NCBI GenBank assembly: GCA_009103225.1
Contig: RHPI01001010.1
Span: forward strand, 153,240 to 217,239
Reading direction: 5' to 3'
Origin: Chlorokybus atmophyticus
Taxonomy: Eukaryota; Streptophyta; Chlorokybophyceae; Chlorokybales; Chlorokybaceae
Length of the DNA: 64,000 nucleotides
Each line of letters opens with the position of its first letter. Position 1 is the first letter of the stretch. A program made the position numbers and the translations under genes. Shown here in pieces: positions 1-12,895 of the stretch. The notes beneath the pieces were generated by a model, which saw only the letters and a list, made by a program, of their open reading frames with translations, had not been told where the DNA came from and searched no databases.

Positions 1-95
1 GCATACGTGCCTGTTTGCACAACCACTTCACCCTTGCATACGCACTGTGCATGACAAGGTGATGAACATATGAACATCCAAGGGTGCAATCATAC

Positions 96-2105
96 CTGCG
101 ATGCTCCTCCGCAAACCGCTGCGTGCGAATCTGAGCTCTCAGAAGCCGACGCAGCTTAGAATCCGATCTGCAGCACAATACATGGCACGTGAGGCATTGC
201 CATTGGCATGCTTGAAATCAAGTTGCTTTGCGCGCACCTTGTGGCATCCTCACGAGCACTTGCGGCTTTGCCTTCCAGTTCAGCAATCCGCGCCAGGTAC
301 TGTTGCTCCAAGCGAGTTGAAGCTTGCGATTGTGCCTGTGTCAACAATTCAGATGTCACTGACGATGACGGAACCAGCAACCTCACCAACCGGCCTGCAG
401 CATGTGTAAAACCACACCTCTAGGGTGTCGATGCGCTTCTGCATTTCAATCGCCCTTGCAGTGGACTCAATCAGCTGGCCATGACACAGCCAAATGTCAG
501 TGTTACAACAACAATATCATACAGAGAGAGTTAGTGTACACAACCCACACACCTGCTTTTCCAGCTCGCGGTGTATCTGCAATGTGGTGGCTGCCGCAGC
601 AGGTGGCAGAGCACCACGAGGCTGTGCATCTAAAGCGGAGCGTTGCAGAGGGGACTGGTGCTCAGCTGGTCGGCTGGAAGGCGCATTAAGAGTTGAAATG
701 AGACAGACAGCAACTGTACAAAGGGTCTCAGAACCCAATAACCACAGTAACAACTGCGCCTGCCCTCCATATGCAATGGTCTCCCCCAGTACAGTCCTCA
801 GTGTGGAATGGAGAAAATACTCAGCAACTGAGTAGAGATAGCAACTCATAACAGCTGTTCAACATGATCTGGTTGCCCAAGACACAACCCTCCTGCTCTT
901 GGCGCACTGTTCTGCAATTCCATAGCTGGCAACACTCTGCATTGACTTGCCGCTGGCAGGTGTAAAGGCTGCACTAATGGCTTTGAGGAATAGGCAGGGC
1001 AAAGGGGTGTAGGTGGATGTGAGATGGCTAAGACAAGGAACAGAAGGCAACAGCTGCCGTATAAGTAAAATGTTGCAAAGATAAGATACTGCGCTCAAGT
1101 TAACGAGTGATGGCTCTGACTGCAGTAAGTCTGCCCGACAGCATAATGCACTGCCGACACATGCAATGGGGAGTCAGCAACAGGCTGCCCTTGCTAGGGA
1201 AGTTGCTCTGAGACCATAATAAGAAAAAGCAATAAGAGAAGCAGCCATACTCACCCTGGAGGTGATGCCGGTCTTGGAACCCTAAAACTGTTTGGCGAAG
1301 GCGAGCGACTCCTTGGTGTTGGCGAGCGGCTGCGACCTGCTTAAACCACCAATTGTCATTGCCAAGTGACAGCTGTGGTTGCTGATGTGTGCATGCAAAC
1401 ACGCATCTGCACGCCTGATGTGTGCATGCACGCAAGTACGTCTGCGCACATAAATGCACAAGCTCAGAGTAACACTAACAACCGTTAGGGGAGCGTGATC
1501 GCGAGCGCTTCAGGCCTCTTGGTGAAGGAGAGCGGCTAAGCGAGCGCCTGTCGCGTGGCGACCATCGGCGACCAACGTCGGGCGATCTGCGCCGGTCACT
1601 GGGCGACCGCGGGCGGTAAGACCTTGACCGCCCACCTGCAAGCCAACACTACATTCAAGCCACCCCCAACGCAAACTTACAAGCATATGATACCTCTGTC
1701 TAACTATGCTCGTTTCTTACCTTTCAAGTGTGGTGGCAAGCCGGTCCGGCGGAGCTCCGCTGCTCCATGCGCAAAGTTGCAAGCTGAACCTTTGTAGCAC
1801 TGCCCTTCTCTGCAAGAAAACCGTCATGTCAATGCATGCATGCAGCTATGAGACACACGCCTTGCTCTATGCAATCAGTGACAGTGTGCAATGCATAGGG
1901 CAGGCATGCAGGCAGCAACAGCTTACTGAAAATTGCGACACAGTTTAGTCTTGAAAAAGTCGTGCGCCTCCTCACCACCATTACCACCACCACCACCACC
2001 ACCACCACCGTTGCCGCCACCGTCGCCATTGCGCCCGCCGTAGCGGTCGCCGCCTCTGAAGCCCCCTCCTCCACCCCGAGGACCTCCTCCACCACGGTGA
2101 GCCAT
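96..2105 (-). CDS. CCCH zinc-finger, RS-rich, coiled-coil protein (3' end outside window)
   Basis: Probable nuclear RNA-binding or splicing-associated protein. Exon 1 (1927-2105) starts at ATG 2105 and encodes a Gly-rich N-terminus ending in KTKLCRNFQ. Exon 2 (1721-1809) completes a C-x7-C-x5-C-x3-H finger (LCRNFQEGQCYKGSACNFAH). Exons 3 (1483-1635) and 4 (1255-1336) carry RS/SP repeats such as RSRSPTPRSRSPSP. Later exons, near 553-714, 418-474, 238-335 and 96-168, encode an acidic/basic alpha-helical coiled coil (for example ELEKQ, IAELEGKAASARED). Splice phases match across exons 1-4 and across the last four. One or two exons between 720 and 1250 are unresolved; a candidate lies near 880-960. 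The reading frame is still open at the left edge. It is divergent from PRMT5, with 405 bp between the two starts. The CCCH finger and RS domain are seen directly; the splicing role is inferred from the RS repeats. Confidence 0.8.
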
Positions 2106-2385
2106 TGCAGCAAAAGACGCACCTTACGCCTCGCCCCTTTCCTCCTTCCCTGCTAACTGTAACCCTGCGGCAACACACAGCGCCGCCCACCGCCTCCACC
2201 AACAACAACAACCTCGCCGCCACCGCTCGCAACGACTTCGCCTGGCAGATTTCTCCACTCGCGTCGCTTCACGAAACCCTAACTCCAGCCCATCGTATTC
2301 GACCGATCGGGACGCCAGCATGCACAAGCCAAGCTGGATTGACACCAATAGCTACATAAATATGCTTGCACTGCGACATGTTATT

Positions 2386-2416
<31 letters not shown>

Positions 2417-2510
2417 GCTTGGTGTACCTGCCATCGCCGTCCGTGTCGCTGTCTACTTCCAGGGTGTGTCTGGCAGCTGGTAGTCGTTTGTTTCGTGCAC
2501 ATTCACTGCC
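2106..2510. promoter_or_regulatory. Divergent promoter of the CCCH gene and PRMT5 with a telo-box
   Basis: A 405-bp interval separates the two start codons and must hold both 5' leaders and core promoters. It contains AAACCCTAA at 2274-2282, identical to the plant telo-box found near start sites of many housekeeping genes. A GGC-repeat run (about 2386-2417) follows. Promoter function is inferred from position. Confidence 0.5.
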
Positions 2511-5500
2511 ATGCCGCTGGGGAAGCGGGGCGGCGACGGCGACTCCCGCTATGCCGGAGTCGTCGTCGCGGAAGGAGGCGGCGTCAATGCGGCTGAGGCG
2601 CTGCGGGCTGCTTCAGCGGGCGGTTTTGATTACATTGTCCTGCCGCTGGTAATGTCTGGGTATGCTTTCTAGCAGCTTAGTTGCTGCTCAATCTAGCGTT
2701 CCTCAGTGCTTTGGCTGGTCTGAATGCTTCTGAGTGCTTGGCCATGCAATGCAAGTTGCGTACCAACATGAGGGTGCACGCAGGCACACCAAAAGCGAGA
2801 TGAAGCCACTCCCGTCTTAGTGGGCAGCGATCTGCTGCTTAACTCCACGCAATGGACTAGCCGTGTCGTAGGCAAGTCCATGCTGACCGTCCATGCCTTC
2901 CTTTCATGCTTCTCATTGCCAATGCTGCGGATTTTTTTACATGTCTCGCGCTGGCCCCTGAAGGTGTACTGATTAGTCGCTTGCCCAGGCAGAGCCAGCA
3001 CATGGATAGACTTGGACTCACCAGACCAGGTTGTGCAAAGGGACAGTGAAGCAGCACTTCGACAGGAGCTCAGTTGGGCTACGTACTTGTCGTTACAGGT
3101 CCGTGGGTTAGATACTGCACCTGTAGTTGTTTCTGGGTTTGCACCCTTAACCAATGTGGGTAACTTTGTCTCACAGGCATGCCTGCTGCCAACCCCGCGT
3201 GCCCTGAACTGTGCGAACTATGCACGCTGTGTCAACCAGTTGATGGCCACTGTGCACAACATGCAGGTATAGTGTAATGCAGATTGTTTGGTTTTTGCTC
3301 TGCCAAAGCTGATACATCAATTTCTTCATTGCCCGCGTGCACTGAGTGTCGTGTCACAAAGTTAACTGCTGCATTGCAGCTCTGGTTGCAAATACCACTA
3401 GTGGATGATGCGATGCTTGCAGCGGAAGACAGTGGCAAGGAGGATGAACTTTTCCTGGTAAGTTTGGCTTCCTGCATGGATCATACATCAGTGGTTGCCT
3501 TTGCTGCTTGTGATCTCATTGCCATGAGCGTTGTCCTTGCCAGATGGCAGGTCGCTAAAAGTTGCTGTGACCTACGCTGTAGGAGCGCGAAGCTGTGAGT
3601 AGAAGACCCCTGCACGATACCTGGGAATGGTGGAACATGTTTCGCAGTTTGTGCGAGCACAACTCTCTGCTGTCACCACTACTCTTCATCACGTAAGGGC
3701 ATGCATAAATCCCGTATTGGCTCCAACAGCTGTTGCGTGAAGGTGTGGTACATCAATAAATCAGCTATTTGATGCATGTAATGCAGACCATCCCTTCCGT
3801 CACAAGCGTCATTACAAAGGTGGATAGGCGAATCCGTCAAGGCTGCAATTCTTCCAACCACTGTAAGAGGTCACCATGTGTGTTGCTATATAGACTCCTG
3901 CGTGATATTGGCTTATCTGAAGGCGTGTAGGTGTTTCTGACAAACAAAAGAGGTTTCCCAACGCTGTCAAGGCGACATCAAGACCTGGTGAATACCCTTT
4001 TCGAGCACAATGTGCAGATTATCATTCAGGGTGAACCACTGCACGCACCCCCGGATGACAGTTCGTCAGCAGGTGATGGTGCAGTCCCCCCTGCCCTACT
4101 GTTGTGTGTGTCTGTCTCGTCTTGTATTTTCTCCATGCCAAAGCGCCTTACATCGCAGGCACCAGTGACGCTCACCAGAATGGCAGCGACTTGTTTAGAC
4201 ATCCCTTGCGCTTCTATCTGGATTATGTATCGTACTTGTATAGGAAGCAACCGCCGATGACCGAGCAGGAAAAGTTTGAGGTGAGCCAGGCTTGTACCCA
4301 TGTGGAACAGTACTCTGCAGCCATGGAGGGGTGTTGTCAATGTTCCTCCTTGTAACAGTGATGACTACCTACAGGTGACTTACAGAGACTACCTGCAAGC
4401 GCCACTACAGCCGCTGATGGACAACCTAGAGTTTCAAACCTATGAAACCTTTGAAAAAGACGCGACCAAGTATTCGCAATACCGCAGTGCCGTGCGTGCC
4501 TGTTTACTGGATCGCGTGACTGAGGAGGAAGCCAGCAGCAGGACGAGCGTCATCATGGTGGTCGGGGCCGGTCGAGGGCCGCTGGTTCGTGCATCCCTTC
4601 AGGTGCGCTTGATTTTGCTGACATGAGGCCTCCTACCCCTTGGTTTGGCATGGCTTCTCTCTCTGCGGTGATGAGACAGGTCATGATGCGGTTATACGAG
4701 GCCACTGGCCATGAGCAGACCTATGACTCTGAGCGTAGAAAACGACATACCTGTGCATATTCCTCGGCACATTAATTGTCATGCATGTGGACATGCCCCA
4801 TCGGACATTCTTTGTGACAGGCAGCAGAGGAAGCAGGCCGGAAAGTGAAAGTGTACGCAGTAGAAAAGAACCCCAATGCGGTCATCACGATACATGGTTT
4901 GATAGCTGCTGAAGGCTGGCAGGAACTTGTGACAGTTGTGGGATGCGATATGCGCGCCTGGAACCCTCCTGAGCTGGCTGACATACTGGTGAGTCTTAAA
5001 CTGCGGATTGCTGGTATCCTCTGGGTTAGCAGTTGACTCTTGTTCCTCCTTTACGCATAGTTTGGAGTTGACTTTGCGGTAGCAAGTCTTGCACACTTGC
5101 ACACTTGCACACTTTTAACTGATTGTGCTGCCGAGCTCTCATGAGGCAGACACATGACCTGTGTGCTACATCGTGAAGCACTGACCTGGTTACTTGCAAG
5201 CTGCACATTTGCAAGCGCTGTTACTGTGCATACATCCTACCTGGCTTGCCAGGCACACGTGAAGCATTCTTCATTCGTGCTGAAGCCTTGCAACCATCAT
5301 TGCAGGTCAGTGAGTTGCTCGGCTCCTTTGGCGATAATGAGCTATCACCAGAATGTCTGGATGGTGCTCAAAGATTGTTGAAAGAAGATGGCGTGAGTAT
5401 ACCAAGCTCATACACGAGCTTTCTGGCTCCCATCACCGCGGCCAAGCTTTACAACGATGTCAAGGCGTACAATGACTTGGCTCATTTTGAAACCGCCTAT

Positions 5501-6123
5501 GTGGTGAAGCTACACAACTGCGACATTCTTTCTGATCCTCAACCAGTAAGCAGCTACACTTACTCTTCCTCGCTCAACTGGAATCGCATACAACTCATCT
5601 GCTGTCCCAACTTTCTTAACCTGGAGAAGGAGCATGGCATCTTCCACAAGCATTCTTTGAACATCAGGACCTCTGCAGGTGTTCACATTTGAGCACCCAA
5701 ATCGGGCAAAGGTTATTGACAACACCCGGTACAAGAAGTTGACCTTCAGCATACAACCGGACGTGGGCTCGGCAACATTACATGGCTTCAGCGGCTACTT
5801 CGATGCTGTTCTTTACAAGGACATTCATTTAGGCATTGAGCCTTCCACGCACACCCCCGACATGTTCAGCTGGTTTGCGATCTATTTTCCAATGCGCATT
5901 CCTGTTTACATTCCAGCTGGCCGCCAGGTGGAGGTGCATTTCTGGCGCTGTGTGAGCAGCAGCAAGGTACAAATTGCGGCACCACCTCCTGTTACCATAC
6001 TCTCAGTATATGCTCTAATGGTTGTTCTCCTGTGGGTAGGTTTGGTATGAGTGGAGTCTCACAGCACCAGAAGTTTCGCCAATCCACAACCCTAGCGGCC
6101 GCTCGTACTTTGTTGGGCTGTAA
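2511..6123 (+). CDS. PRMT5: Protein arginine methyltransferase 5 (PRMT5)
   Basis: Type II arginine methyltransferase that symmetrically dimethylates arginine on histones and Sm proteins using S-adenosylmethionine. Fourteen exons give 653 aa, close to the roughly 640 aa of plant PRMT5: 2511-2648, 2784-2871, 2989-3098, 3177-3266, 3380-3457, 3583-3692, 3787-3862, 3931-4072, 4159-4280, 4375-4602, 4821-4988, 5306-5545, 5679-5966 and 6040-6123. All phases close. The start [16 protein letters not shown] resembles plant PRMT5. The TIM-barrel part includes [18 protein letters not shown] and [12 protein letters not shown]. The SAM motif [15 protein letters not shown] and the double-E loop [15 protein letters not shown] are intact. 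The C-terminal beta-barrel ends YFVGL. Intron 2 (2872-2988) has a GC donor (GTAG/GCAAGT). The exon 2 start is the least certain boundary. Confidence 0.95.
2872..2988 (+). other. GC-AG intron in PRMT5
   Basis: Only a GC donor (AG/GCAAGT) paired with the acceptor TTGCCCAG keeps the frame and gives the conserved PRMT5 stretch [13 protein letters not shown] (plants have a close VVGK.SSWIDLDS). The donor otherwise fits the strong consensus that GC donors require. Confidence 0.75.
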
Positions 6124-7323
6124 CACAAGTGGTTTGCCTTGTGTGCATAATACATGTGCGACGCAACCATGTCTGGTACACATTGCGCCGTATGTGACAT
6201 ATTGCAAAAGCAACCCCTGCTCGCAACTCCTAACAAGCCTTTCCAAACATTCAGTGGCAAATAGGCCTAGCATTAGTGTCTCGTCGCTTGTTACGCGTCG
6301 GTTCCCCACCTCTCCCCATTACATGAAAGCCCATGCAAATGCCGCTGACTCTAACTAACGTGCTCAGAATGTAGTGGTGCGTGTGCAGGGGCCTAGACCA
6401 CAGCACCACTCCCATCTAGGTATTTACGTTATGATGAATTGTATGCTTGCGGTAAAAACGTTGAGAGTGATTGTCATACCCTATGCCAGCAAATTGCTTG
6501 GCAACCAACTCGTTATGCTGGCGTTTGCTACTACTCAATATTGACATGCGCTGTCGTGGATATTATTGACAATGCATGAACCACACCCTACTTGCTAATG
6601 TCCCTGTGCTGGACGCAGCTGCAGCGCACAAACGTTTGTCATACAAAAGCATAACAATTTAGACTCGACACGCCGCAGCAAGCGATTGCCCTTTTCGGCA
6701 ACTGGTTCACTACGGACGTTGCTTGACAGCGAGCAATTGCCCTTTTTAGCAAATGGTTTGCTACGGACGCTGCTTGACAAGCAGAACGCTCTTGTGGACG
6801 TCGCCTTGCACTGCCCAGTGTACAGGGCATACGAGATGCCGATAAGAGCACGCAACCAAAAGAATCCAACTGCATATAGCAAACAACACGCATTAAAATG
6901 TTGCATGCAAGACCACCGAGCTTACTGTTGCCTCTACTATACTCCCACTCTTACCGCCCCCCTTGTTGGTGATGCATGCATGCATCCATGGCAATCCTAG
7001 TTACCTGCATCGCGATTGTACAACATATGTGCTTATGTGCCGTGCTTCAAGAGGCCTAGGCGCGGACTGCTATCCATCATTAAGTACAATGAACACTAAC
7101 TTGCTTTATTTTAATGGCAACGTTCATGTGACAATTGCAGTATAATATGCTACTAGTTGGTGGTGGTGTTGTATGTGGTGCTGCTTGTTGCTAGCGATGT
7201 TGTACACCGCTAGCACCACTCAGAGCATACACACGTGTAGTGGTTATTGCAGTGGTTATTGCATATGCAGAGAATGCGAAAGTCATGATAATGCACTTTT
7301 TCGTTATTACATGTGCCCCTCCC

Positions 7324-7503
7324 TCCATAGCTGGCAACACTCTGCATTGACTTGCCGCTGGCAGGTGTAAAGGCTGCACTAATGGCTTTGAGGAATAGGC
7401 AGGGCAAAGGGGTGTAGGTGGATGTGAGATGGCTAAGACAAGGAACAGAAGGCAACAGCTGCCGTATAAGTAAAATGTTGCAAAGATAAGATACTGCGCT
7501 CAA
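7324..7503 (+). repeat. Exact 180-bp copy of 919-1098 ending at an assembly N
   Basis: Bases 7324-7503 repeat 919-1098 (offset 6405), which lies in exon/intron sequence of the CCCH gene. The identity stops exactly at the N at 7504. This looks like a contig end wrongly joined to its neighbour rather than a biological duplication. Confidence 0.85.
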
Positions 7504-7504
7504 N
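7504..7504. other. Single-N assembly joint
   Basis: One N directly follows the exact copy of 919-1098. Other single Ns are at 19004, 23395, 25723 and 60476. Confidence 0.95.
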
Positions 7505-8184
7505 GTTGCAACATATATGTAATGTTGTGTATTGATTTGTTGATTGGTGTGTTCAACCAATGCTATGATTGTCGCCGTTTGTATGTACTGTTGCATATTG
7601 TGCAGACCGTACATGCATGCTTGGATAATGCCTAATCTTTAAATGATGATGTTCAATGCATCGTTGTTATGTATAAAACACAAGTACAATTCGAAATCTC
7701 GTACATATAATTGATTGAGTACATTATTGCATCTACAACGAAGTTAGCACTTGCATGTATTGCATTTAGGGGTAGCGTACATGCTAATGAGGCCATATAT
7801 ACGACACCCGGAAACAATTGGCAACCGGATAAAGCAATCGATAACTGAAGGTGCGTTACATGGCATATTGCATGTCATCATACAGTACGGCTTACCTCGG
7901 TCTGCACGTACGCTGGTCTGTGTAAGGCCCTCCTTCTAGAATGCAGCTGAAAGGGGCTTTTCCAGTGCAAACATTTCCAGTTTCCACACATCGAGCATTC
8001 ATGATTGGTGGGCGCGGCTCCTGCTGACGTCTGCGCCAACAGGGCAGCAGCATACGTGGCACGCTGTCGTAGCAGCACCTCGCTTCCTTTATCCTTCTGA
8101 TTATTCTAGCAGCACTACTTGCATGCTCTCATCCGGTGCTTACCTGTTACAGAGCTGAGCCGGAGTCGGCTATTGTGGTTCAGC

Positions 8185-10572
8185 ATGGCGACGGCGGCAG
8201 CGGCGGCGGTGGCGGCGAGCAGCATGGCGGTGGCGGTGCGGAGCCCCGTGTTGCCGAGGGGGCTCTCATGCCGCTTGGAGGGCCTGCCCCGCACCGCCCT
8301 GCACAGTTGTAGGCGGATGCCAGCGGCCGCTGGGTTGTCCAGCATGGGATCCTCCTTCCAGGGATCAGCGGCGCTGGGGCGGCGGCGGCTGGGAGAGCAC
8401 AGGAAGCCTGCGCTGAGGGTTTGTGCCACCTATGTTAGCGACGGAGCTCCGGCGGAGTCCAAGGACATCGCCGATGGTGTGCTTCAGGCGGTGGTGAGCG
8501 ATCAGGCCCAGGCTGCCCTGTCCACCAGCCCTAGCTCCAGCCTTGGGCCGTTGGCGTGGCTGGCGGAGAAGGCGGTGGCGGTGCTGGGACATATCAGACA
8601 GAGCGTCTCCCTCAAAGCCGTGCTGGCCCTCGCGGTTGCCGCCACCATCGCGCTCAACACCCCAAGCAGCGCTCTGGCAGCCAGGTTAGCACACAGTTGC
8701 TGGTTGAAACGCATACAGTGCACTCACCGCACAATTGTGACTCGAAACACTTTCACCTTGTCACATCAGCACCATTTATAAATATGTGAAGGGTTTATTA
8801 ACAGGAGACAAAATCTGTGACGTGTTGTGTTGTGTGCTGCTTTGTCCCCACTTCACACAAAAGTTGTAGAGCTTTATACATTATGTCACAGATATTTGCC
8901 ATGGTATTCAGTCGCTGAGTGGTTGTTGCTAACCGTGCAGTGGCGGACGCATGGGCGGAAGAAGCTTTGGGTCCTCGTCATCCCGTTCCTCCTCATCCTC
9001 AAGGAGTTACTCATCGTCCCGCGGCTCCTCCTCCTTTGGCTCCTCCTTCTCATCACGTGGCGGCTCCTACTCCTCTTCTCCCAGCCTCGGTGGGGGCTCC
9101 TACTCCCCCGGGTACTCGTCATCAATCAGTCCCTTTGGCTTTGGCTGGGGCACACGATCGTACGCTCCGTCTGCTACGGCCTCTGTAGTCGTGCCCGTTT
9201 ATGCAGGGTAAGACTCAACACTGCACATATATACACATGCGCGCACACACAGGCAGCTACACCCACAAGTGCATGCATAGGCAAAGGTGTGTGTACATGC
9301 ACAAGCACATATGGGTATGCACACATGCACACGCGCATGCATAGTTTCCGGCTTGCCTAGGCGTACGCACATGCACCCCCCCACACACACGCACCCCCTT
9401 CACACGCACGCATGCTCGCACTCACCATTTATTGTCCATTGTTTGCAGGGCGACCCACTCAGCGTTTGATGGCATTTTGAGCACTGCGTTCTGGGTGCTG
9501 ATCGTCGGCTTCATTGGCTATGTCGCGTACTCCGCCTTTGCTGGCACCACTGAGGACACTGAGGACTCTGGGTATGGCTACCAGACCTCATCAGTGATGC
9601 GCCTCCAGGTACATTTGTCGTTAGTGTGGCGAGTGTGGTGCATGATGCAACACAGTGGCTGTTATACTACAGTATAGTCTGATGTACATCACAGTGAGTG
9701 GTGTCATAACAGCTTACAGATGTTGTAATATCAACTACTGCGTGGAACACAGTAGTTGTTATTGCAACCATATTGACACCCAAGTGGTTGCTGTGTGTAA
9801 GTGCGGTCATGACAACAACAACCTCAACACTAGGCATGTTTGGTTTTACAGCAGTACTAGTGTGGCTGTTGTGTCGCCAGGATTACGTTGCAACATGTAT
9901 CATCGTCATGTCTCTAAGTTCACATACAACTGTAACATGTGTATCGTTGCAATATTTGGTGTCAGTGTGCATGATAGTGTGACAGTTATTGTGAAGCCTT
10001 GATCTCACTTGTTGTCATGAACTGTGCAGGTGGGTCTGTTGGGTATGGCTCGTACGCTGCAGCGGGACCTGGAGAAGATTGCGGACAAGGCCGATACGTC
10101 CACGCCGGAGGGTCTGCACTACGTGTTGACTGAGACGGTTTTGGCCCTGCTGCGCAACCCCGAATACAGCGTGTACGGCTTCTCCTCGTCGCAGCGCCTC
10201 AACGACGTGGACGCCCTCGAGCGCTCATTCAACGAGCTCTCCCTCGAGGAGCGCCGCAAGTTCAAGGAAGAGACCCTTGTGAATGTGGATTCGCGCCGCC
10301 AACGCCGCACACCCACATTCTCATCCTCCTCTTCAAGTGGTGCCGGATCCAACGAGTACATCATTGTCACGCTCCTCGTCGCTGCCGATGGCAAGTACAA
10401 GATACCTGAAATCAACTCATACACGGATCTACGTTCCGCCTTGCAAATGCTGGGGTCTGTCCCGGCTGATAGCCTCCAGGCTGTGGAGGTGTTGTGGACT
10501 CCACAAGATGAGAATGATGCGCTTTCGGCCGATGAGGTGCTGCACGACTACCCGATGCTCAGAACCTTGTAA
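8185..10572 (+). CDS. FLAP1: FLAP1-like DUF1517 chloroplast membrane protein
   Basis: Four exons (8185-8684, 8941-9207, 9449-9608, 10030-10572) encode 489 aa with all phases closed. The N-terminus is Ala/Ser/Arg-rich with few acids, like a chloroplast transit peptide, followed by a hydrophobic stretch (about KAVLALAVAATIALNTPSSA). A Ser/Gly/Arg-rich linker follows (GGRSFGSSSSRSSS), then a membrane segment (AFWVLIVGFIGYVAYSAF), then a conserved soluble part (VGLLGMARTLQRDLEKIAD, NEYIIVTLLVAADGKYKIP, EVLWTPQDENDALSADEVL). This layout matches the DUF1517 family, which includes Arabidopsis FLUCTUATING-LIGHT-ACCLIMATION PROTEIN 1, a thylakoid/envelope protein affecting non-photochemical quenching. 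ATG 8185 is chosen because the in-frame upstream ATG (8119) would put a non-transit-like stretch in front. Confidence 0.88.
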
Positions 10573-11424
10573 GTAGGAGTCAAGTAGGTTTTGCTGAGGT
10601 TACATTGCCCCGGCTTTGTTTTGTGTATTCTGTTATTATGGCTGTACCCGCCTAGTGTACAACGTATTACTCTAAACCCTTGCACCCGCCTAAAGCATTG
10701 ACTGGCTTTTCACATCCATTGTGCCTTGGTGTGCTGCATGAAAGCTTGCGTAGTGTAGTGATTAGATCGCTGTTGGCTGCTTGCCAACTCACAATGCTCT
10801 GGTGGCAACATGTTGTTGTGTGGCGCACAGTGTTGTTTTTTCTTCTAATGAAATTGGTAAATGTCTGTCTACACGACCAAGATGCAGGGCTCTGTGTGTA
10901 CAGAGAACGTAAGATGTATGTGCTGTGTTTTGGTGTGATTATATGGCATGGGCTTTGTAGAAACTTGACACACATCCTGTCACACGAAGTAACAACAACG
11001 TCAAACCACTCATCATTATAAATTCTCCCTAAACTTATCCAGCAGCAAAGCAAGGTGAACTTGTGCATTGCACTGAACTGCAAACAACTGTTGGTTACCA
11101 ATGCCATGGTAGCTACCTGATGCTCGTGAAGAGGGGTTGATGCACAACGCGTGCATACTGCCATGTGGACGGCATGAACAGTACGTGAGTGCAATATGGG
11201 ATTGCAACGACAGCATTCAACTGCACTGTTGTGCCACACCATGACCGTGCACGCAGTGTTGTTGCAATCGCATGAAAATTAGGCAGGTTTAAGGTGTTGT
11301 TGCTTTTCACCAACACAAGCAATGACTTCCTACCATCTGCACCACGATACAAGACAAGGCCAGTACGAGCAACTCGCATGTTGCACAATCAAAATGAGCA
11401 AGTCCACACGCTAAACACACTCAC
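10573..11424. other. 3' intergenic region between convergent genes
   Basis: This 850-bp interval lies between the FLAP1-like stop and the stop of the minus-strand gene at 11425. No coding signature is seen. It should hold both 3' UTRs. Confidence 0.5.
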
Positions 11425-12308
11425 TCACACATTGAAGACGAAAGGCAGCTCGACAAAGTCCACATCGCCCTCCTCCTGGTCGCTCGGCATCGCCAAGTAT
11501 GCAATGCCAACATCCCGCTTGCCTGGCATGTGCTGCGCCCATCTCTCCAGCTTCAACGCCGTCACGCTCGCCGCCCACGCGCGCAAACTCCCCGAAAACA
11601 CCTGCTTGTTGGGCCCTCCTCCTCCTCCTCCTCCTCCTCCTCCCGCAGGTGTCATGCCATTGGCAGCCACCACTAAGGAGGGCACATGTTGGCCCTGCCT
11701 CGTCACGGCGTCTCTGAGCCTGTCCTTCAGGTCATCCACGGATACGCCCTCGGGATGGTGGTCAAATAAACCAGCCTCGTCGTAGAGGAGGACCAGGCCG
11801 GGGTCGTCAGCGCCGCTCGCATGCAAGGCTTGTTTGAGGGCGGCGAGCTGGTCTCCAACCAGAGGAGGCTGCATGGCTTCGTAGATGATTCCTGCGTCAA
11901 CAGCACCTGTGTGCATGCATCAATGCATATGCGTGCGTGTGTGCATGTGCATGTCTGTATGTAATTGCTTCCCTGAGACAAGACACATGCAGTATCACGT
12001 CTCCGTGCATGTAAGCCTGATCTAGCATTGTCAATAGCGGCTTTTCTGCTCCGATGATAAAGAACGTCATTGGCTCGCATGCATGCAGATGGGTTGGAGT
12101 ACAACACACATAGCAGCTTGCTGAAGACTGCATCGCATGTGGTTACAACCCTAAGTCATAAGTCGAGCTGCATGCAGCTTAATAAAGGTAGGGTGGCTCA
12201 AGTGAGCCACATGCATGCAGCACTGTGGCTACCTTAATCTTCTGCGCCTGACATTACACACAGACACGTACCTTGTTGATGCATGCCACCTGTCATGGTG
12301 CTGTCCAT
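11425..12308 (-). CDS. Unrecognised 166-aa protein with a poly-Gly tract
   Basis: Two exons (12290-12308 and 11425-11906) join in phase to give 166 aa beginning MDSTMTGAVDAGIIYEAMQ. The body reads as a folded domain, for example LVGDQLAALKQALHASGADD, LVLLYDEAGLF and RDVGIAYLAMPSD, and ends FVELPFVFNV. A run of ten glycines encoded by a GGA/GGC-type repeat (11628-11645) sits mid-protein and may be a length-variable loop. No signal peptide or membrane segment is visible. I do not recognise the family. The 7-codon first exon is inferred from a phase-consistent ATG and GT donor. The gene is tail-to-tail with the FLAP1-like gene. Confidence 0.6.
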
Positions 12309-12895
12309 CGTGGATGTTTGTGGTCGTGGCCGCAAGGGCGTCTCTTCACCCTCTAATTTTTACACCTCTCCTCCCCTCACTGCCCAGCACACAGCGACCG
12401 CCAGCCAAGCCTTGGCCTTGCTCTCAGGGTTGCGTGCATGCATGACAAGCCTCTCAACCACTCTCTAGACCATTGGTAATTCAACCAATAACCAGTTGAT
12501 CAATTGATGAATGGTTCAGGCATCCAATCAATCAATCATTCAAGTAGTCAGCGCACTAGCCACGTAGTTTCCGTTTCCACTGAGATACGAGAGCACACAC
12601 TGAACAAGGACCTATCTGGCCCCTTTGCTGTGGTGGGACTTTACACACGTCACCAGAAACGGAGCGTGCTACAGCAGCCAGACATATGCATTGCCATGTT
12701 AGGGATGCTGGTGGGGGTGTTTGTTTTAAGTCCAAACTCTGTACAGCAATTGCGGTGATTATACACAAGGACTGGACTTGGGCTGGTGTCTTGTGTGCGC
12801 TGTGTGTATGGGAATACCAACAGCAACGCTGAGCAACTACGTCTGTGATTGCAGCAACACATGCGTGACAAACAAAAACACAACCAAGTGTCCTT

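Larger units (their letters stand above)
6124..8184. other. Intergenic region between PRMT5 and the FLAP1-like gene
   Basis: No ORF here resembles a protein. It holds two near-identical ~50-bp blocks about 6675-6780 (sharing GCAA.TGCCCTTTT..GCAA.TGGTT), a dispersed repeat at 6911-6995, an exact copy of 919-1098 at 7324-7503, and a single-N joint at 7504. Confidence 0.5.
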
